This document shows, one piece after another, positions 1-10,844 of a stretch of 64,000 nucleotides of DNA. The DNA is from Agelas oroides (taxonomy: Eukaryota > Porifera > Demospongiae > Agelasida > Agelasidae). Each line of letters opens with the position of its first letter. The stretch's first letter is position 1. The notes below the pieces were generated by a model. That model searched no databases. It was given only the letters and a program-made list of their open reading frames with translations, and was not told the DNA's origin. The position numbers were made by a program, and so were the translations under genes. The stretch lies in assembly GCA_949130485.1 (NCBI GenBank), contig OX422186.1, forward strand, positions 7,192,792 to 7,256,791, written 5' to 3'.

Positions 1-3000
1 TCAGCGACCTTTCTCTGCAATGCCACTGCGCATCCCAGTCCACTGATCACATGGTGGAGGATGGGTATCCAGCTGGTGGAACAAGCAGGAGAGGTTGAAA
101 TCAGTAACGATACAATTGGAGAGAGCGAGGTTCTCAGCAATCTGACAATCATAATGGTTGACCCCTCTGATGCTGGCATGTATGTCTGCATGGCCACTAA
201 TGTTGCTGGACAGGATACTCAAGCTGTTGAACTCACTGTGCATGGTAAGAGGCTCCCTGTGATCTTGTAGCCCAAAAAAAACATGTGATCCATGCCCTAT
301 ACTGTCTCCTTCAGTCGTACCCAACATCACCTTCCCACTGGATGATCAGGTGTACACTGTGAACGAGACTGATCCAGTGACATTCACCTGCTCAGCCACT
401 GGTATCCCACCACCTGAGATCACCTGGATGAGGAACGGAGTAGTTCTAGATGAAAATACAGAACCGCGTGTCAGTCTCAATTTCTCTAATCCAGAGCAAG
501 TTGTAACTGCTGATGGAGATATCTATTTAGTCACTCATACCCTCACCATCAGTAGCACCAGGGACGGTGACTCTGACACTTACAAATGTGTGGCATCCAA
601 TGGAAACACAGTGACACCCAATGTGACTCAAGACTTTGAGCTGATTGTGCAAGGTAGGCTGCCTTTCTACTTATGTACTTGCGCTCGTATTTGATTTGAT
701 GTAAATTTATTTGTTTTTACCCAAATTGGCATTGTTTTTTCCACAGTTTCTCCACAAATTATTGACCCCCCAGACAACCTCACAGTTGTTGAAGCTGAAG
801 ACGCCTCCTTCTCATGCGTTGCCGCTGGTAGACCTATCCCCGCGATTGTCTGGGTGAGACTCGCAGACATGGCCCAGTTACAATCTCAATCAGGTTTAAC
901 CATTGAAGAACAGGAGGCTGGAGACACGCAGAGGAGGAGTAACGTAACCATCATTGGTGTACAGCTTTCTGATAGTGGTGCCTATGTCTGTGTGGCTACG
1001 AATGAAGTGGGGAGCGTAATGGCTCATATCACCCTAACAGTCCATGGTATGCTACAAGCAGATATTGAACATACATTATTATGTAGTAAAACAGATATGT
1101 ATAAACCATAGTTGTGGTAAGAACACGCTGCTCTTTTCTCCCTAAAAGAATAGATATTGATTGAAATGTTTCACTCTTCATTTGAGCTTGTTCATGCACA
1201 TAAGCAACACAACACTAAAGAAACTAGCAAGAACTGCATGGGAGGCAGTTCAACAGGTGAACGAACAATGTATCAATTACCATGATTACATTGAGGAGCA
1301 CTTAGCAAAGTTACTTATGTGTAAGTCATAATTCTTGTTTCGACAAGTACATGTTTTTTATTATCAAGGATGATAACAATGTAAATATTGGTACTTATTA
1401 ACTCAATCTTTTAGATGCTCCTATTATACTTGAGCCTCCGGAGAACCTGACAGTGGTGCATCCTCAGTCAGCGACCTTTCTCTGCAATGCCACTGCGCAT
1501 CCCAGTCCACTGATCACATGGTGGAGGATGGGTATCCAGCTGGTGGAACAAGCAGGAGAGGTTGAAATCAGTAACGATACAATTGGAGAGAGCGAGGTTC
1601 TCAGCAATCTGACAATCGTAATGGTTGACCCCTCTGATGCTGGCATGTATGTCTGCATGGCCACTAATGTTGCTGGACAGGATACTCAAGCTGTTGAACT
1701 CACTGTGCATGGTAAGAGGCTCCCTGTGATCTTGTAGCCCAAAAAAAACGTGATCTATGCCCTATACTGTCTCCTTCAGTCGTACCCAACATCACCTTCC
1801 CACTGGATGATCAGGTGTACACTGTGAACGAGACTGATCCAGTGACATTCACCTGCTCAGCCACTGGTATCCCACCACCTGAGATCACCTGGATGAGGAA
1901 CGGAGTAGTTCTAGATGAAAATACAGAACCGCGTGTCAGTCTCAATTTCTCTAATCCAGAGCAAGTTGTAACTGCTGATGGAGATATCTATTTAGTCACT
2001 CATACCCTCACCATCAGTAGCACCAGGGACGGTGACTCTGACACTTACAAATGTGTGGCATCCAATGGAAACACAGTGACACCCAATGTGACTCAAGACT
2101 TTGAGCTGATTGTGCAAGGTAGGCTGCCTTTCTACTTATGTACTTGCGCTCGTATTTGATTTGATGTAAATTTATTTGTTTTTACCCAAATTGCCATTGT
2201 TTTTTCCACAGTTTCTCCACAAATTATTGACCCACCAGACAACCTCACAGTTGTTGAAGCCGAAGAGGCCTCCTTCTCATGCCTTGCCACTGGCAGACCA
2301 ATCCCCGAGATTGTGTGGGTCAGACTTGCAGACATGGCCCAGTTACAATCTCAATCAGGTTTAACCATTGAAGAACAGGAGTTTGGAGACACACAGAAGA
2401 GTAACTTAATCATCATTGGTGTACAGCTTTCTGATAGTGGTGCCTATGTCTGTGTGGCTACGAATGAAGTCGGGAGCATAATGGCTCATGTCACTCTGAC
2501 AGTCCATGGTATGCTATAAGCAGGTGTTGAACAAACATTATTATGTTGTAAAACAGACATGTACAAATCATAGTTGTGGTAAGAACATGCTGCCCTTTTC
2601 TCCCTCAAAGAATTGAAATGTTTCACTCTTCATTTGAGCTTGTTCACATAAGCAACACAACACTAAACAAACTAGCAAGAACTGCGTGGGAGGCAGTTCA
2701 ACAGGTGAATGAACAATTTATTAATTACCATGACTACATTGAGGAGCACTTAGCAAATTTACTTTTGTGTAAATCATAATCCCTGTTCCGATAAGTACAT
2801 GTTTTTTATTATCAAGGATGATAACAATGTAAATATTGGTGCTTATTAACTTAGATGCTCCTGTTATACTTGACCCTCCGGAGAACCTGACAGTGGTGCA
2901 TCCTCAGTCTGTGACCTTTCTCTGCAACGCCACTGCGCATCCCAGTCCACTGATCACATGGTGGAGGATGGGTATCCAGCTGGTGGAACAAGCAGGAGTG

Positions 3001-6000
3001 GTTGAAATCAGTAACGATACAATCGGAGATGGTGAGGTTCTCAGCAATCTGACAATCGTAATGGTTGACCCCTCTGATGCTGGCATGTATGTCTGCATGG
3101 CCACTAATGTTGCTGGACAGGATACTAAAGCTGTTGAACTCACTGTGCATGGTAAGAGGCTCCCTGCGATTTTGTAGCCCAAAAAAAACGTGATCTATGC
3201 CCTATACTGTCTCCTTCAGTCATACCCAACATCACCTTCCCACTGGATGATCAGGTGTACACTGTGAACGAGACTGATCCAGTGACATTCACCTGCTCAG
3301 CCACCGGTATTCCACCACCTGAGATCACCTGGATGAGGAACGGAGTAGTTCTAGATGAAAATACAGAACCGCGTGTCAGTCTCAATTTCTCTAATCCAGA
3401 GCAAGTTGTAACTGCTGATGGAGATATCTATTTAGTCACTCATACCCTCACCATGAGCAGCACCAGGGACGGTGACTCTGACACTTACACCTGTGTGGCA
3501 TCAAATGGAAACACAGTGACACCCAATGTGACTCAAGACGTTGAGCTGATTGTGCAAGGTAGGCTGCCTTTCTACTTATGTACTTGCGCTCGTATTTGAT
3601 TGGATGTAAATTTATTTGTAGTTACCCAAATTGCCATTTTTTCCCCACAGTTTCTCTACAAATTATTGATCCTCCAGACAACCTCACAGTTGTTGAAGCT
3701 GAAGACTCCTTCTTCTCATGCCTTGCCACTGGTAGACCAATCCCTGAGATTGTGTGGGTGAGACTCGCAGACATGGCCCAGTTACAATCTCAATCAGGTT
3801 TAACTATTGAGGAACAGGAGGTTGGAGACACACAGAGGAGGAGTAACGTAACCATCATTGGTGTACAGCTTTCTGATAGTGGTTCCTATGTCTGTGTGGC
3901 TACGAATGAAGTCGGGAGCATAATGGCTTATGCCACCCTAACAGTCCATGGTATACTATAAGTAGACATTGAATGTACATCCTTATGTAGGATGGTAGAC
4001 ATGCAAGAATCATAGTTGTGGTGGCAATTTGTACACTACACTTTTGCCCTAGCAAAAACAAAACAAAATAATTAAACTTACACCCCAAGTGGAAGGAAAA
4101 AAACTTATTGTAATGAATGAAAAGGTACAAAAGTGCATGTGTATGTCCAATGTTTTAGCCCTTCTTTTCAAGCCTGAGAGGACTTATTGAAATTTGACAC
4201 CAAAGCTAGATACAGTTGTCATTGAAGTGTCTTCAGTTAAAACGCTGAGGTTGAGAGGTAATCCACGGAGACAAAACAGAACAGCACATCCCATGCATCC
4301 ACAGCACTTTTGATGGCAACGGCGGTTCTTTAGAACACTGAACGACATCTCTCAATAGGCTTTGTGTGGTGTTCTTAGCTCTTATACAACTCAGATACAG
4401 ATACAGCCTTTGTTTATTATCTCACCTCTACATAGCTTTAATTACCACCAATTAGCACCCATTGTAGGCGTTAGACATAGTATTCATGCAACAGCAAGTA
4501 AGCTTCACTTCACTCTACATGCAATGCATGGTTATGCTTATTGCTAGAAGCTGGACTGTGCACCTAACTCCGATTCCCTGTCCCTGTTCCACTTTTGCCC
4601 TAATCTAGCCAGGCTTCCACACGAACCATAGCTATAGTGGGTTAGCTTAATGATTTCTTTATGGCAGGACAAGTTGATCTGTCCACCTGCATTCAAGCCG
4701 CCTGCATTCAACTCACCATTTTCTTTCCACTTGGGGTGCGGTTAGGCTTGTGAAAAAAGAGAAAAACAGAACTTAGTTTTAGGCTTCCTGACGCAAGCAA
4801 TACACAACACTAGCAAAGAGAAAAAAGGGCATTTTATTGTTACCATGGCTATATAATTATACATCTATTCAGAGGAGCACTTAGCAAAATGACAGTAAGT
4901 ATGAATCATAACTATTGTGAATTCACTTGTCCATGCAAAATGACAATCAACAATGTATATATGGGTACTTACAAACTCACCATTGTTTAAATTTCTAGTT
5001 CCACCTGCCATCTTTGAGCCTCCAGAGAACCTGATAGTAGTGCATCCTCAGTCAGCGACCTTTCTCTGCGATGCCACTGCGCAACCCAGTCCACTGATCA
5101 CATGGTGGAGGATGGGTATCCAGCTGGTGGAACAAGCAGGAGTGATTAGAATTAGTAACGATACATTTGGAGATGGCGAGGTTCTCAGCAATCTGACAAT
5201 CATAATGGTTGACCCCTCTGATGCTGGCATGTATGTCTGCATGGCCACTAATGTTGCTGGACAGGATACTAAAGCTGTTGAACTCACTGTGCATGGTAAG
5301 AGGCTCCCTCTGATCTTGTAGTACAAAAAAAAAAAAGTGATCTATGCCCTATACTGTCTCCTTCAGTCATACCCAACATCACCTTCCCACTGGATGATCA
5401 GGTGTACACTGTGAACGAGACTGATCCAGTGACATTCACCTGCTCAGCCACCGGTATTCCACCACCTGAGATCACCTGGATGAGGAACGGAGTAGTTCTA
5501 GATGAAAATACAGAACCTCGTGTCAGCCTCAATTTCTCTAATCCAGAGCAAGTTGTAACTGGTGATGGAGATATCTATTTAGTCACTCATACCCTCACCA
5601 TCAGCAGCACCAGTGACAGTGACTCTGACACTTACACCTGTGTGGCATCCAATGGAAATACTGTGACACCCAATGTGACTCAAGACTTTGAGCTGATTGT
5701 GCAAGGTAGGCTGCCATTATAGAGGTATGACTTTCATTGTAAACTTGATTAGTGGTTGCCCAAATTATGTCGTTTATACAGTTGCTCCACAACTCCTTGA
5801 CCGCCCAGACAACCTCACAGCTGTTGAATCCCAAGATGCCTCCTTCTCATGCCTGGCCACTGGTAGACCCAGGCCTGAGTTTGTGTGGATCAGACTATTA
5901 GACATGACCCACTTGCAAGCCCAATCAGGTTTAACCATTGAAGAACAGGAGAGTGGAAACAGGAAGAGGATGAGCAACTTAACCATCATAGGTGTACAGC

Positions 6001-6526
6001 CTTCTGATGCTGGTGTGTATGTCTGCATGGCTATGAATGAACTTGGGAGCATAATGGGGCAGGCAACTTTAACAGTTCATGGTGAGCTAAAGCAGATTTT
6101 GAAGATACATTGTAAGTCAGTGGATTTTTTTCCCGTTTGTTCTTGTTTGTTTGTTTGATTGCAAGTGGTAAATATAGTGATTTCACTTGTACATTGCACT
6201 CCAATTTAAGAACTTAATCACTCATTTAGTTGCTCCAGTCATCCTTGAGCCTCCAGAGAACCTGACAGTGGTGCATCCTCAGTCAGCAACCTTTCTCTGC
6301 AATGCCACTGCGCAACCCAGGCCACTGATTACATGGTGGAGGATGGGTAACCAGCTGGTGGAACAAGCAGGAGTGATTAAAATTAGTAACGATACATTTG
6401 GAGAGAGCGAGGTTCTGAGTAATCTGACAATCATAATGGTTGACCCCTCTGATGCTGGCATGTATGTCTGCATGGCCACTAATGTTGCTGGGGAGGATAC
6501 TAAAGCTGTTGAACTAACTGTGCACT
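1..6526 (+). repeat. Tandem three-exon Ig cassettes (A-B-C) inside the receptor gene
   Basis: Four A-B-C cassettes are visible, plus a fifth A exon followed by a divergent B-type exon. A exons: 1-244 (partial), 1415-1711, 2855-3151, 4999-5295, 6230-6526. B exons: 315-653, 1780-2118, 3220-3558, 5367-5705. C exons: 747-1046, 2212-2508, 3651-3950, 5782-6081. Offsets between cassettes 1-2 are about 1465 bp and between 2-3 about 1440 bp. Introns are nearly as similar as exons between the first three, which points to recent unequal crossing-over or gene conversion. Cassette 4 is more diverged. Every Ig exon is phase 1-1, so any exon or cassette can be gained, lost or skipped without frame change. 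The C exon of cassette 2 lacks one codon relative to its siblings. Confidence 0.92.
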
Positions 6527-9500
6527 GTAAGTGCCATGCCATTTATTTCCTGTCTGTAGCTCAGATGTCCAACACATATAATGTTTTCTCCTTAACAGTA
6601 TCTCCAGAAATAGCATTTCCAAATGACCGTTTTGCCGGATATTTTGTCAATGTGACTAATCCAGTAACATTTGAATGCATTGCCACTGGCATTCCACCAC
6701 CAACCGTCCAGTGGTTCCAAGGGGATATGCTCCTTACACCTGAAGGGAGCAGTGGAAGCGGTGGAGGCAGTGGTGGAATCAGAGCAAGTGCTAATGACTT
6801 AAATTTACGTTTGATGCTGAGTGAGCCATCTCAAATGTTAAAACCAACTCACATGGGAAACATCTATCAAGTGGAACATACCTTGACCTTTAGTACAATT
6901 GCTGATGACACTGGTACATTCTCCTGCATGGCTTCTAATGCAGTGAAACCAACTTCTACTGAGAACTTTGAACTGTTTGTGCAAGGTAAGTCTAGAGAAG
7001 TGAACAGTTTGTTTGTCAAGGTAGGCATTAGTTTAATTTAATTAGCTTAGCAGATGTAATTAGGCCGGAGAGTTCCATGCATTTGTAATAGACAATGTTC
7101 AAGTCATTTGACAGCCTATGAAACAGAAAAGATTATTTTTCTCCACCCTTTCCTTCCCTCTCTCTTCCCTCTGTCTCCTCCTTTCCACTTCCCCCCTCTC
7201 CTCCTTCCCTCTTCACCTCTCCTCCCTCTTTTTCCTCCCTTCCTCTCTTCCTTTCCCCTACCCCTTCCCCCCTCCCCCCACCCTCCCTTGCCCTCCATCC
7301 TCTTTCTTTCATCTCCCATTTTATTGCTTCCCCCTCACCTTCCTCACTCAGTTCCTCCTATTGTGATTCCTCTTGCAGTGATTAGAAATGAGGTGGAAAG
7401 TGCTATCCTTGCTTTCAGAATCGATGAAGCAGCTCCCCTAGTCCTCCTGCAAAATCTTCGATGGTTTTATGTAGCAAATCTTGGCAGTAACCCATATGCT
7501 GGACAAGAAATTACAAACCTCACAGCCAGGACTACAGACTCCACGTTAACATTCTCTGATTTTGCCAACAATCGTCACATAAACCTGACAGTATCTAAGT
7601 TTGTCCGGCAGAGAAGTAGAGTTGATGGGGAGACAGATCAAGGGAGATACTTCCTTGTTGCTGCTAACCCAGCTGGGGTATCCTTTGCTTACATTGATTT
7701 GTTGACCCAAGTCTCTAGGGATATTCAAAGTATTGGTGATGTAAGTGTTTATGTTTCCTTATAGTTCTCAAAAAAATGTAACAATCTTTTTTTGTTGTTG
7801 TTTTTACGCATCATTTAGATTAAAATTGACAAGGAGAATGCCCAAGAAGCTATCAACAATCTGACCATGAATGTAGAACTGGTTGGCGCAGATGACCAAA
7901 ATACCATCAACTTTGCTGTGATCACTGAAGTGATAGTCAACACCAGTTCAATAGTGGCACAAGCACTGTCGGGAGCCATACCTCTTCAACAACAAGTCAA
8001 TGTATGTATATTCGAACTATCCAGAAAAACTTAAACTTTGGCATTAGTGTACCCCTGGCAGTAGGTTCATGCTAGAACATAGTTAAGTGTAAACAAGCAT
8101 GTTGACAAGGTAGGAATATAGTTTTCTCTGCTGACCTCAGATCACCATGGATGTGGTGCAGATAATTGACAGTGTTTCAACATGGCCAGTCAGTGTAACC
8201 AATACAACCTCTACCAGGTCTGTATTTACGCATATTGCTATAGCTAGACACGATTGTACAGTATCTCAACACAATGGGACTGTATTTATTTGTCTTCTTC
8301 TTAAAGAATCATTGAAGCATTTGAAGTCATTGTGGCTTCTACTGTACAAGATGAGAACTTTACTGAGATTTTGGTTGAGGGTAATGATGTGGCACTTTTG
8401 GCAGAGAGGGTAAGGCTCAGCTGAGTTTTTTTGGCACAATGATTCATATATACTCCACTTGTTGTACACATAGGTTGATCAAGAGGACCTACAAGTGCAT
8501 GGAAGAACATTTGGAGCTAGAACAAGTGACAATGGTCAAGGTATGTATTTAGCATTGCATCTAGAGTACCCTGATTGCCTTGTATAAAAGTAATCATTCT
8601 TAATATCGTCAACTTCCTTATCTCCACCCAGTGTTGGTTGCAAATGATACAACTACCACTCTTCCAGAGATTCAGGCTGCTTCTATATTCCTGCCACCTT
8701 CACTCTTTGCAGAGTTGGAAAATACCACAAAAGTTGGAATTGGCTTTACATTCTATGAGACAGCAGCTCTGTTTCCTCTGCCTGATGGCTCTCCCTCCAA
8801 CCTCACTATTGCATCTGCTGTGATTGGAGCCTTAGTTGCTGGTCAGAACTTCATTAATCTGCCTGAACCTGTAAACATCTCTCTTCACCTGAAAATCCCA
8901 GTATGTTCTTATTTTTGCCTATTGGTATTTGTATATATGCACATCATTTTGTTTAGCCTGTTTGTACACCTTTGATGTAGATCCGTAATCCACAATGTGC
9001 AAGTTGGAACTTTACTGCAGCAGGTAAAGTACAGTCACATAATTATTACTATAAGTGTAACAACATTTGCAGTGTGGCTTGTGGTAATCTTTAACTACTT
9101 CATATTTTATAGTTTTAGTATGTAATGTACTTCATTCCTCTTTAAAATTTAGGTGGTCGTGGAAACTGGACCACTAATGGATGTAAACTTATTGAAAAAG
9201 ATAAAAATTCCGTCATCTGTCATTGCAACCATCTTACCAACTTTGGCTGCTTAGTGGTATGTAGATATAGTCATTCTCTGAGTAGAAAACATCCCTAAAG
9301 ACGCATCTGTCACTTCCTGTATAGACATTGAAGTAGCCCTTCGATTCATCAATCATCGGGGGTTGTTGTCTGGTCATTACAAACCTGTAGGATATCTGTA
9401 CAAGAACTGATGGCTGCCAGGAGCTGCCTCCTGTTATTCAGCTTACACTTGACATCATCTCTATAACTGGAACTTCTCTCTCACTGTTTGGTCTTGCTGT

Positions 9501-10844
9501 GACTATCACAACATTATTAGTGTTCAAGTGAGTGATACATTTAGTAGTGTGATGATGACCTATTCCATAGTCATGATGATGAACATCTGCTTATACTCTA
9601 TAGGAAGCTTCGCAAGCGAGATGTTTCTAAATTTCACATCCAACTCTCCATAGCACTATTCTGTATGTTGATTGTCTTTGTGATTGGTATTGACCAAACA
9701 CAAGTGTATGAAGGCTGTGTGACAGTGTCAGTTCTAATTCACTACTTTACACTGGTGACATGGATGTGGATGGGGGCAGAGGCTGTGTTCATGTTCCGGA
9801 AGCTGGTTTTTGTGTTTGTCCAAGTCACCACCAGATACATCATTGCTGTCTCACTTGTCTGTTGGTGTAAGTTCCTTAGGTATATCACACTCCTGTAACC
9901 ACTAGCAAGCCACTAGCTGTGTTGTGTACCTCCATCCTTGTCACTGCAGTTGTACCAATTGTTCCAGTGGTCATTCCATTGGCAATTGACAGGGACTTCA
10001 TGGTCACATTTTCACCAACCGGAGCTCCCAACTCTACTGACCCCAATAATACTACTGACATGCACACAATAAGATTGTAAGCAACCTGACCTCAATATTT
10101 GCTATTTCATGTTCAGTAATTACAGCTCTTTTATACAGTTGCTTCATTGGTGAGCCTGGTGTTTTCTTTGGTGCCTTTCTGGGGCCCATCTTTGCCATCC
10201 TACTCTTCAATTCTGCTATTTTTGTGATAGTCACAATTGTACTCGTCAAGCATAATCAGAAACGGTATAGCAATTCGGACAAAGCAAAACCACAAACAAT
10301 TGTTAGACTCATGATCAGCCTCATGGGAGTGATGGTCCTGTTTGGGCTAATGTGGGTCTTTGGAGCTCTCACAATTCGTGAAGCCTCCACTGCCTTCCAG
10401 TTTCTCTTTGCCATATTGAACTCCCTGCAAGGCTTCTTCATCTTCCTCTTCTTCTGTGCGTTTGGAAAAGAGGGCCGGGAGCTATGGCTCCAGGTGCTCT
10501 GTTGCGGAAAAAAGATACCGGGGATCACAGTATCAACACAGTCAAAAACTAAGCGACCGAAACACTATGCCCCTGGGAGACTAACTGAACCTAATACTAC
10601 TGGTACTGGTCTGAGATCTGCCCCTCCTACAAGTCCTCATAACACTGACTTTCAGTTCTCCAGAATTGCGTCAAACGTGTTCAGTGAGAGTGAATCTTTC
10701 CAGTTTATGTCAAACACAATGGCTCTCCAGCTGGAGACATTAGAAAGGAGCCATATCAATAAAGAACAGTCACCTGAAGTCGCAGAGAGAGAATCGAGCT
10801 TCTTACAATCTTTTGCGGAAGAATTAGGGACAACTGCATTTTAA
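1..10844 (+). CDS. Multi-Ig adhesion G-protein-coupled receptor, 5'-partial, 26 exons in window
   Basis: Joined exons: 1-244, 315-653, 747-1046, 1415-1711, 1780-2118, 2212-2508, 2855-3151, 3220-3558, 3651-3950, 4999-5295, 5367-5705, 5782-6081, 6230-6526, 6599-6985, 7352-7740, 7819-8001, 8141-8217, 8307-8409, 8474-8540, 8632-8900, 8981-9023, 9153-9256, 9391-9527, 9604-9866, 9950-10076, 10139-10844. All junctions are GT-AG, phases agree, and the join (6840 nt) stays open to TAA at 10842. Order: 14 Ig domains (first partial), each with Cys, Trp and a D-x-(G/D)-x-Y-x-C type motif; a Cys-less Ig-like segment; GAIN; GPS with HLT; seven helices, the last containing NSLQGFFIFLFFCAFGKEGRELW, typical of adhesion GPCRs; a tail of about 120 residues. 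It is a surface receptor presumably sensing an adhesive ligand and signalling through a tethered agonist. The ligand and ortholog are unknown. The signal peptide and earlier exons lie left of the window. The exon 15 acceptor could instead be at 7379, in the same frame. Confidence 0.9.
4045..4790. mobile_element. Insertion with inverted repeats in the intron between cassettes 3 and 4
   Basis: This intron (3951-4998) is about 700 bp longer than its counterparts after cassettes 1 and 2. The extra DNA contains a 19-bp inverted repeat, CACCCCAAGTGGAAGGAAA near 4081 and its near-perfect complement near 4722-4740. Sequence on either side resumes similarity to the paralogous introns (the motif GAGGAGCACTTAGC near 4872 also occurs near 1295 and 2742). 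No transposase reading frame and no clear target duplication were found, so a non-autonomous DNA element is the likely explanation. The exact ends are approximate. Confidence 0.5.
7136..7350 (+). repeat. Long pyrimidine-only-rich intronic tract
   Basis: About 215 bp upstream of exon 15 of the receptor are almost entirely C and T, with runs of CCCT, TTCC and CCCC. It directly precedes the acceptor and so acts as a hugely extended polypyrimidine tract. Open frames across it on either strand are low-complexity artefacts, except that one plus-strand frame continues into the true exon 15. Confidence 0.9.
7352..7740 (+). other. Exon 15: degenerate Ig-like domain without the canonical cysteines
   Basis: The exon starts with V-P-P like the C and A Ig exons. 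It contains a Trp (NLRWFYVA) and ends with DQGRYFLVAANPAG, which aligns to the usual D-x-G-x-Y-x-C-x-A-x-N-x-x-G strand F motif except that the Cys is Leu. The partner Cys expected in strand B is also absent (the region reads ESAILAFRID). The fold is inferred from these motifs. It links the Ig array to the GAIN domain. Confidence 0.6.
8632..9256 (+). other. GAIN domain C-terminal part and GPS autoproteolysis site
   Basis: Exon 20 encodes VGIGFTFYETAALFPLP, resembling GAIN subdomain B strands. Exons 21-22 encode the GPS: Cys-x-x-Trp (CASW), NWTTNGC, then C-H-C-N-H-L-T-N-F-G. All four GPS cysteines and the H-L-T cleavage tripeptide are present. Cleavage is predicted between the Leu codon ending at 9235 and the Thr codon starting at 9236. 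The residues after it, TNFGCLV, match the tethered-agonist pattern TNFAVLM-like seen in adhesion GPCRs. Confidence 0.88.
9391..10844 (+). other. Seven-transmembrane domain and cytoplasmic tail
   Basis: Four exons (9391-9527, 9604-9866, 9950-10076, 10139-10844) encode the helices. TM1 lies in exon 23. TM2 (IQLSIALFCMLIVFVIGI) and TM3 (HYFTLVTWMWMGAEAVFMF, like the family-2 WMWMEA pattern) are in exon 24. TM4 follows at the start of exon 25, with an Asn/Thr-rich second extracellular loop. TM5-TM7 are in the last exon. The tail is Ser/Thr-rich and ends in T-A-F, compatible with a class I PDZ ligand (inference). The stop codon is TAA at 10842-10844. Confidence 0.9.

Noticed and set aside
1464..5326. 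Minus-strand open frames antisense to the Ig A exons
   Set aside because: They recur only because the A exons are duplicated, are antisense to well-supported Ig exons and have no recognisable domain.
7116..7319. Minus-strand open frame rich in Gly, Arg and Glu
   Set aside because: It is the purine complement of the pyrimidine tract, a compositional artefact.
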